DNA of 21,300 nt, from positions 2,222 through 23,521 of the forward strand of contig BFEA01001339.1 in assembly GCA_003427395.1 (NCBI GenBank). Reading direction: 5' to 3'. Below, in pieces: positions 18,368 through 21,300 of this stretch. Source of the DNA: Chara braunii (lineage: Eukaryota > Streptophyta > Charophyceae > Charales > Characeae). The notes beneath the pieces were generated by a model. That model saw only the letters and a program-made list of their open reading frames with translations, was not told the origin of the DNA and made no database searches. The position numbers were made by a program, and so were the translations under genes. The stretch's first letter is position 1. Every line of letters starts with the position of its first letter.

Positions 18368-20933
18368 TATAGAATGAATGATCCAACCAAGCTAGAGGTA
18401 AGGAGTGGTCAAGGACCTGACAATATGCCTCGAGGGCTCCTCCACTGCGTCCATCCACATATTCCGTAATCGCATTGGCAGACCATAAACAAACCTGGAA
18501 CACAAACAGAGACAGGGCCATCACCGTCAAGCAATCAAAAGCAAGTGCCAACTAATCAATCATCTATTGGCGATGGCGGCAGTTGGGTAGAAGGACAACA
18601 TCATTATACCGTGCTGCAACAACGGTGGCTTTCCATCAACTTCCTTTCTGTTTGCTACCGTAGTTGTCCAATATACACTAGAGGAGGCCCCATCCATCGT
18701 CCCCTGCAAACAAACTGTCATCTGCGGTGAACAGGCGCCATGTGCAAGGACAATACATGTACCGAGGGAGGAAAAAATCCATCAGTAGTCTGGGATAAGA
18801 TATGCACGACTCAGTCTATCTTTTGCAAAATATGCATGTGTCGTCGTAAATGAGAAGGAAACTAAGAAACTTCGCATTCTCCATAAGCACCTTTTTATTC
18901 TCTCTCTTTTTTTCCCTTTTTTTTGGGGGGGGGACCATTTCCCGATTTATGTGTGGCATCCTTGTGCAGGGGCCATGCTAATCTTTCTTCTCTGTATCCT
19001 TCCAATGTTAACGGATGTCACCGAAGGACACAACCTTTTATTCTCAAGCGTGTGTAGAAATAGATCTGCCTCAATCCAAAGCACCTTTTTATTCTCTTTT
19101 TTTTTTCTTCTTTTTTTTTGGGACCATTTCCCGATTCATGTGTGGCATCCTTGCGCAGAGGCCATGCTAATCTTTCTTCTCTGTATCCTTCCAATGTTAA
19201 CGGATGTCCCCAAAGGACACACCCTTTTTATTCTCAAGCGTGTGCAGAATTAGATCTGCCTCAGTCCAAAGCAAACTTCACACTCTCCTCCAGCATTTGC
19301 AGCAAAAATGAGCCCATCTCAGAATGAGAGCAATGAGAAGTAAGCTCACCACCCTTTTTTACAGCTATCTGAATGTACCCTTTTTTTTCTTCTTCTTTTT
19401 TTAATCTGAATGTACCCTACCCACCTCTTCTCCAAGTCTCGCGTAAAGTTGGTGAGCCCCCAGCTCCGCCGCAAATTCCAAGACCTTGAAGGATGCATTC
19501 CGAAGAATCGAATCCCGCAACCCAAGCTCTTCCTCGATACTCACACCGTTGACACGTGCATTGCATGTTGCCCAGCATTCCTGCGACAAGTGCTAAGGAA
19601 GAAGCCAACAGCTGAGCAGAAGGAGAAATTCCAACACCATTACAGAGGCTGACACACCGCACAGCGTCAGGCACCGGACGTCTGTCACCTGCCTGCTAAC
19701 TGCACTGTATATCTGCATTCAAGTTCAGGGTTTAGGGTTTAGGGCTTTGGGCTTTGCAGGATTACTCAGCCTTAAGAAAACTACCACCGTTTTCACCCCA
19801 ATACAACGTCCGGTCATTATAGCTGTATTTGGGGCGACTTTCAGTCTGGATACAGCAACAATGACCATGTGCTCTATTTCGGGTGAAAACGGAACGGCTA
19901 TCTTACAAACCAGGGAGCTATTTGCTGAGACGAAGGAGAAATTCCAACACTGCTGTACATGCGGATGTGTATTATGTAACACAAGATGCCACAGCCTACC
20001 AAACAGCACTGTTCGTGAGCGTTCAAGCTCAGGTTTAAGGGTTAGGGTTTAGGACTTTGGGACTATCACTGAGTGAACCCTAATAGCACATGGTGTCTTA
20101 ACCACCCCGTAGGAACAAAACACCTGGGAAACATACCCAGAATTTAAGGAAAAAGGCGCATTGATTTGCATTTCCTTTCACGGAACACTTTCCCTCAGTA
20201 CTGGATGATGCCAAGGCATTTCTATTTACAGAAAAAAAAAACATTCCACTTAGGGGCCGACAATCGATGTTCAAAGATTCCAACCTCACGATACAGGACG
20301 CTTTTCCAATCATTAGATGCTTCATCCGCCATCAGTTTCGACAGTGGGAACCCGATAGACAACAAACGGTTGAAATCTCATTTCAGTTCATGGAATCTCA
20401 CGAACACGGGCAATTGAACCTTTACAAGTGTGACACAACCCAGTGCAGCAATTGAACCTTTACAAGTGTGACACGACCCAGCGCAGCAATTGAACCTTTA
20501 CAAGTGTGACACAACCCAGCGCAGCAATTGAACCTTTACAAGTGTGACACAACCCAGCGCAGCTGGCAAGGAAAGACAAAATCTGCTGAAACGGCATGAA
20601 CACTTACGACGTAATCCTCAACAAGTTGACAGCAACACAAATCACTCCCACGCCATGTTAGAGAAAAGGATATGGACTCGTTCAAGTTTGACTGCAACAT
20701 ACTGGACATCGGGGCGAGTACGAACTTGAAATATATATGGAGTTCACCAATGGGAAATCCAACTTATAACTGTTCCCTGAGAACAGTTTAAGGAACAATT
20801 CAAGAAATGGAAAGGAAAAGGATACAATCAACGCCTGCAAGACTTTATTGTTGTGCTTGACACGTGTCTCCAAGCTCACCGAAGAGAGTGCATTCAAGGC
20901 TTTCACCATTCCTCCCACGGACTGCTGTGTCAT
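6918..20933 (-). CDS. Spliced gene: large helical protein, candidate FLIP/FIRRM (DUF4487) homologue
   Basis: This is a hand-built eight-exon minus-strand model (20826-20933, 20608-20691, 19425-19592, 19277-19317, 18417-18494, 13919-14153, 9988-11909, 6918-7926). The exons sum to 3645 nt, and every intron phase is consistent, giving a 1214-residue protein with a TGA stop. The sequence is rich in Leu, Ala and Ser with many amphipathic helices, like an armadillo/HEAT-type solenoid. Two hydrophilic Gly/Gln-rich loops occur in exon 7. No signal peptide or membrane segment is seen. The block HPNPLCADLVLRVWCFI near residue 712 and the overall helical layout remind me of the FIGNL1-interacting recombination regulator family (FLIP in plants, FIRRM in animals). 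Those proteins are partners of the AAA ATPase FIGNL1 and limit RAD51/DMC1-dependent crossovers. This assignment is from memory and tentative. The gene reality is much firmer than the family. Confidence 0.6.
8113..8331. mobile_element. MITE copy M2
   Basis: The left end TTCAACCACCACTACCT is mirrored by AGGTAGTGGTGGTTTAA at 8315-8331. The interior, inverted relative to M1, has CTACTGGACCACAAAGGCTG and CAGCCAAAAGAAAA, matching the M1 core. It is about 219 bp, in intron 7, about 190 bp upstream of the exon 8 acceptor. Confidence 0.8.
8336..8540. repeat. GAA-rich tract and two ~60-bp tandem units
   Basis: 8336-8421 is AAG/GAA/GAG triplet-rich with few interruptions. Next, CATATCAGTGGCAGAGGAGG and CATATATCAGTTGCAGGCGA start two related units (8423 and 8481), each continuing to TCTGAGAGAG and CAGAAG-like ends. 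Confidence 0.8.
8826..8935 (+). pseudogene. Degenerate U6 retrocopy with poly(A) tail
   Basis: GTCCTGCGGGACATCCGTTA then AAATTGGAACAATCCAGAGG and AGATTAGCATGG match U6. After that the copy decays (TGTGCGAGGATGGCA) and ends in about 19 A residues at 8917-8935 with an N at 8938. It lies in intron 7, antisense to the gene. No clear target-site duplication. Confidence 0.85.
9100..9169 (+). mobile_element. Tiny 5'-truncated retroposon with poly(A) and 15-bp target-site duplication
   Basis: AACAGCTATGCGCAC at 9100-9114 is repeated exactly at 9155-9169. Between the copies is only AAGTGATTTGGTTGG plus an A-rich tail with a single C. This is a textbook target-primed reverse transcription scar with extreme 5' truncation. 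The 15-nt body would be the 3' end of an active LINE or SINE. Confidence 0.88.
9430..9548 (-). mobile_element. Partial MITE copy M4
   Basis: On the minus strand it starts CTTTTAGACCGTCAGTAC (compare M3 TTTTAGACCACCAGTAC) and continues to GGCTACAGGATCACAATGGC then TGGCTGCACCAATCAAAG, the interior core shared with M1 and M2. The other terminus is not found. A related core fragment, GGCTACAGGACCACAATGGC, is at 9006. Confidence 0.6.
9560..9986. other. Intron 7, 5' part; nothing recognised
   Basis: Ordinary intronic sequence adjacent to the exon 7 donor. No repeat family or gene is recognised. Confidence 0.5.
9988..11909 (-). CDS. Exon 7 (large central exon)
   Basis: 1922 nt, 640 codons plus 2 nt, starting ACRVSYPADFPKLAQGLVGA and ending CCMSFLLIG across the splice. 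The acceptor is gaaaccag; a second AG 6 nt downstream (cttgcag, then G) would shift the frame. The donor is a consensus gtaagt. The long uninterrupted frame, with a hydrophilic loop (Gly/Gln-rich, residues about 285-310) and a second one (QQQQRK region), is clear coding sequence. The HPNPLCADLVLRVWCFI block lies near residue 712. Confidence 0.88.
11910..12652. other. Intron 6 sequence; poly(A) tract at 12383-12405
   Basis: No exon is supported. A 23-nt A run at 12383-12405 suggests the 3' end of a retroposed sequence, but neither its body nor a target-site duplication could be identified. Confidence 0.45.
12771..12841 (+). pseudogene. 5'-truncated U6 fragment, unit 1
   Basis: It starts at U6 GATACAGAGAAGATTAGCAT and continues GGCCCCTGCACAAGGATGAC to the 3' end (TCGAGAAACGATCAAAAATTTT). 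The first ~35 nt of U6, with the 5' hairpin, are replaced by unrelated sequence. Confidence 0.88.
13090..13164 (+). pseudogene. 5'-truncated U6 fragment, unit 2
   Basis: Same breakpoint at GATACAGAG as unit 1, with CATAAATAAATCAAG showing a 4-bp local duplication. The shared breakpoint shows that the U6 chimera formed before the tandem duplication. Confidence 0.86.
13349..13546. mobile_element. MITE copy M3 (TIR family of M1)
   Basis: The left end TTTTAGACCACCAGTACAT is matched by GGACTGGTGGCTTGA inverted at the right (13532-13546). The ACCACCAGTAC core is that of M1. The interior (GGTCGTACCTATTGGACG and onward) is diverged. It is about 198 bp and lies in intron 6. Confidence 0.65.
13544..13684. 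repeat. (GA)n microsatellite with one N
   Basis: About 140 bp of GA, with N at 13632 marking an assembly join or ambiguity. It abuts the right end of MITE M3. Confidence 0.97.
13919..14153 (-). CDS. Exon 6
   Basis: 235 nt entering with 1 nt, reading PVQRRDRLMDVCLTITQ, then a helical stretch (VQRSVVNFVAAIICCATQLY), VVGYIEPVIPATFKLARNI and LFPSE. The donor CAGAG|gtgagc is good, phase 0. The acceptor (acaag|G) is weak with no pyrimidine tract, so the left edge is uncertain. An AG ten bases upstream would break the frame. Confidence 0.65.
14405..14459. repeat. (GA)n microsatellite
   Basis: A pure GA run of about 55 bp, preceded by interrupted AGAGAGACAG sequence from about 14376. Confidence 0.96.
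14460..14840. other. Intron 5 sequence, no supported gene
   Basis: T- and C-rich on the plus strand with overlapping hydrophobic open frames. Nothing is recognised. Confidence 0.45.
14841..14951. mobile_element. Foldback element P1 (111 bp)
   Basis: The near-perfect palindrome starts CTACCGTCTTCACC and ends GGTGAGGACGGTAG. The inner arm GCCCGGTCATTATAGC pairs with GGCAATAATTACCGGGC. TA at both ends just outside CCGTC would suit a Tc1/mariner (Stowaway-like) TA target site, but this is inference. It lies in intron 5. Confidence 0.88.
14984..15094. mobile_element. Foldback element P2 (111 bp)
   Basis: CTACCATCTTCACCCGAATA at the left matches inverted TATTCAGGTGAAGACGGCAG at the right. It shares GGTCATTATAGCTGTATTCG and GGGGCAACTTTGAGTCTAGA with P1 and P3. 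It is the same length as P1, and 32 bp separate the two. Confidence 0.88.
15141..15300. repeat. Three ~60-bp tandem units
   Basis: TTCTATAT(T/C)C(T/C) followed by GTC(T/A)ATC(C/T)TATACA recurs from 15143, 15200 and 15262, separated by less conserved sequence. Confidence 0.8.
15301..16819. other. Intron 5 sequence, unrecognised
   Basis: No supported exon. The 15720-15910 part is GC-rich with repeated GGCCCTAAG words also present at 2620-2650. The plus frames here are short and lack motifs. Confidence 0.45.
16820..16898 (-). pseudogene. U2 snRNA 3'-truncated retrocopy with poly(A) tail
   Basis: On the minus strand, ACCTTTCTCGGCCTTTTGGC (from 16898) continues through TAAGATCAAGTGTAGTATCT to GTTCTGATCGGTT, the first ~50 nt of U2 including the branch-point-binding GTAGTA. 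It then passes directly into about 26 A residues (T at 16820-16845). A 5' half joined to poly(A) is the signature of LINE-type reverse transcription of a truncated or internally polyadenylated snRNA. No target-site duplication is clear. Confidence 0.92.
16899..18287. other. Intron 5 sequence, no supported gene
   Basis: A 17057-17311 plus-strand stretch has two overlapping open frames (one reads GGYKVVDSGRGFMQVVENEA) with protein-like composition, so it might be a degraded exon fragment. The 169-codon minus frame at 17406-17915 is hydrophobic and low-complexity and shows no motif. ACACGTTCGGTA(C/T)GATGATCAGAAA is duplicated near 17016 and 17044. Confidence 0.4.
18288..18365. repeat. (GA)n microsatellite
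   Basis: A pure GA run of about 78 bp in intron 5, about 50 bp beyond the exon 5 donor. In the gene's transcript it would read (CU)n. Confidence 0.97.
18417..18494 (-). CDS. Exon 5
   Basis: 78 nt between a strong acceptor (tgtttgtgttccag) and CAG|gtcctt. Two frames are open. The frame that joins exons 4 and 6 reads FVYGLPMRLRNMWTDAVEEP then SRHIV, entering with 1 nt and leaving with 2. The alternative phase-0 frame (VCLWSANAITEYV and onward) would not join exon 6. Confidence 0.55.
18495..18880. other. Intron 4 sequence, nothing recognised
   Basis: No gene or repeat family is recognised on either strand in this part of the intron. Confidence 0.5.
18932..19030 (-). pseudogene. U6 snRNA retropseudogene, unit 1
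   Basis: On the minus strand it is almost full length: GTCCTTCGGTGACATCCG, a degenerate TTGGAAGGATACAGAGAAG with a short insertion, AAGATTAGCATGGCCCCTGC, and an end in GGGAAATGGTC. It lies in intron 4, same strand as the gene. Confidence 0.88.
19121..19219 (-). pseudogene. U6 snRNA retropseudogene, unit 2
   Basis: Near-identical to unit 1, sharing its diagnostic changes (the AACATTGGAAGG region and the inserted bases after ACAGAG). This shows duplication rather than a second independent insertion. Confidence 0.88.
19277..19317 (-). CDS. Exon 4 (41-nt micro-exon)
   Basis: 13 codons plus 2 nt (MGSFLLQMLEESV). The acceptor follows a pyrimidine-rich stretch and ends ctgag. The donor gtttgc is weak. 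Including this exon is what lets exons 3, 5 and 6 join in frame. The intron just past its donor was duplicated together with a U6 insertion. Confidence 0.42.
19425..19592 (-). CDS. Exon 3
   Basis: 56 codons, including the run VSIEEELGLRDSILRNASFK and then a leucine/alanine-rich helix ending LYARLGEE. The acceptor is a good pyrimidine tract ending cttcttccttag. An alternative AG 12 nt downstream would start the exon at 19580 without changing frame. The donor is GAG|gtgggt, phase 0. Confidence 0.62.
19723..19756. repeat. Interstitial telomere-like repeat, copy 1
   Basis: CAGGGTTTAGGGTTTAGGGC followed by TTTGGGCTTTG. Plant-type TTTAGGG units are seen directly and point to a streptophyte genome. 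Confidence 0.9.
19787..19892. mobile_element. Foldback element P3 (~106 bp)
   Basis: It is a near-palindrome. The left end CCGTTTTCACCC is matched inverted by GGGTGAAAACGG at the right, and GGTCATTATAGCTGTAT in the left arm pairs with ATACAGCAACAATGACC in the right. It shares GGTCATTATAGCTGTATT and ACTTTCAGTC with P1 and P2 near 14.8-15.1 kb. It is non-coding and lies in intron 2. Confidence 0.85.
20031..20063. repeat. Interstitial telomere-like repeat, copy 2
   Basis: AGGTTTAAGGGTTAGGGTTTAG then GACTTTGGG: degenerate TTTAGGG units. It is part of the duplicated block described at 19602-20065. Confidence 0.85.
20412..20563. repeat. 38-bp tandem repeat, four units
   Basis: Unit starts are 20412, 20450, 20488 and 20526. 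Each begins AATTGAACCTTTACAAGTGT and ends GCAGC, with only two substitutions among the four. It lies in intron 2 of the gene model. Confidence 0.97.
20608..20691 (-). CDS. Exon 2 (candidate)
   Basis: 28 codons (SNLNESISFSLTWRGSDL and onward to VEDYV) lie between an acceptor ending ttgcag and a strong donor gtaagt. It is phase 0 at both ends, which fits exon 1 and exon 3. Only one of three frames is open. Confidence 0.42.
20826..20933 (-). CDS. Exon 1 (candidate start exon)
   Basis: ATG at 20933 opens MTQQSVGGMVKALNALSS and onward, 36 codons to a GT donor (gtatcc) at 20825. A stronger donor, gtgagc, lies after codon 18 at 20879 and is also phase 0, so exon 1 may be 20880-20933. A second ATG just upstream lies in another frame. 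Upstream is a GT/GGT-rich run with no clear TATA box, and a further 5' exon is possible. Confidence 0.4.
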
Positions 20934-20939
20934 CCATCA

Positions 20940-21300
20940 CCCCCACCCTCACCCACCCACCACCACCCACGCACACACAGAACACACATGTACAGACAGA
21001 CATACACGCATAGACCTTCAGCAGCAAGAGGTAGAAACTTCGTTGGACATGATGGTGGCGTTTCAAAGATGACACGACCAAATACAGTGCACGGATGGCA
21101 CCAACTTCAGCATAGGACATCCCTACGACGGATCTGTGCATTCCCACAAAAGGGTTACGGAATGGGGGCTAACATACATGTGCACAGATCACTGTTGCTA
21201 ATTGACAGATGGAGCGTTGTGCTAGGGAACTGACCTGTGATAAAAAAGATGCAGGGACCATACAGAAGTTGACCCCTTCGGGAGGAAGGGGGGGGGGGGG
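20940..21300. other. 5' flank: CA-rich run, and poly(G) at the window edge
   Basis: 20938-21015 is CCCACC/CACA-rich on the plus strand. The last ~11 bases are G only and may be a read or contig-end artefact. No further 5' exon was found. Confidence 0.5.

Larger units (their letters stand above)
18885..19270 (-). repeat. Tandem duplication (194 bp) of a U6 retroposition locus
   Basis: Two units, 18885-19078 and 19079-19270, each contain CACCTTTTTATTCTC, a T-rich run, a U6 copy, then CTTTTATTCTCAAGCGTGTG and CAGATCT-side sequence. The motif CCTTTT(T)ATTCTC occurs at 18890, 19034, 19084 and 19223, flanking both U6 copies. This fits one retroposition with a 12-13 bp target duplication, followed by tandem duplication of the whole locus. 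Confidence 0.85.
19602..20065. repeat. Diverged ~150-bp duplication flanking a foldback element
   Basis: Two blocks, about 19602-19760 and 19915-20065, each run from GAAGGAGAAATTCCAACAC through a variable middle to GTTCAAG(T/C)TCAGG and TTTAGGG-like repeats ending in CTTTGGG. Foldback element P3 lies between them. On the gene strand the first block contains the pyrimidine tract before the exon 3 acceptor, so the second block carries a decoy copy of it. Confidence 0.75.

Noticed and set aside
20225-20332. Minus-strand ATG frame starting MADEASNDWKSVLYRE
   Set aside because: It looks like a start exon and has a possible GT donor, but including it is not needed for phase consistency; exons 1 and 2 join exon 3 directly. 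It remains an alternative first exon.
20412-20563. CRISPR-like array
   Set aside because: The four 38-bp units are contiguous with no unique spacers, and the context is eukaryotic.

Overview
The window is nuclear DNA from a eukaryote, most likely a streptophyte (a land plant or charophyte alga). The evidence is TTTAGGG-type interstitial telomere repeats, U6 and U2 snRNA copies of plant-like sequence, a spliced gene with GT-AG introns of up to about 4 kb, and heavy microsatellite and transposon content. A repeat-rich charophyte such as Chara would fit, but nothing here proves the genus. A few N bases sit mostly in repeats.

Layout. Positions 1-1900 hold microsatellites, short tandem repeats and a tRNA-like promoter remnant. 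Positions 2030-5450 hold six copies of a short repeat. Five of them carry a type III hammerhead ribozyme fold, three of which look intact or nearly so. Five elements (A-E) have the ribozyme on the minus strand and one (F) on the plus strand. A degenerate ~90-bp satellite lies between copies E and F. Positions 5450-6900 hold an AT-rich organelle-like stretch, a TIR element (MITE) and a U6 retrocopy with a 13-bp target-site duplication.

Positions 6918-20933 are one minus-strand gene. I assembled eight exons by hand, and all intron phases agree: 3645 nt, 1214 codons plus stop. The two large 3' exons are firm, the middle exons are good, and the two 5' exons are tentative. The product looks like an all-helical, solenoid-type protein. 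My best guess is the FIGNL1-interacting FLIP/FIRRM (DUF4487) family, which acts in meiotic and mitotic recombination control, but I cannot confirm this without a search.

The introns of this gene are a graveyard of small elements. They hold five U6-derived copies (two tandem pairs and one with a poly(A) tail), one 3'-truncated U2 with a poly(A) tail, three near-palindromic ~110-bp foldback elements, at least two more MITEs, long (GA)n arrays and interstitial telomere repeats. The most notable finding is the hammerhead family. Its core is conserved, stem II shows a compensatory change, and loops I and II are complementary. The elements have a fixed end at (TA)n and variable truncation at the other end, which suggests a ribozyme-bearing SINE-like or retrozyme-like retroposon.
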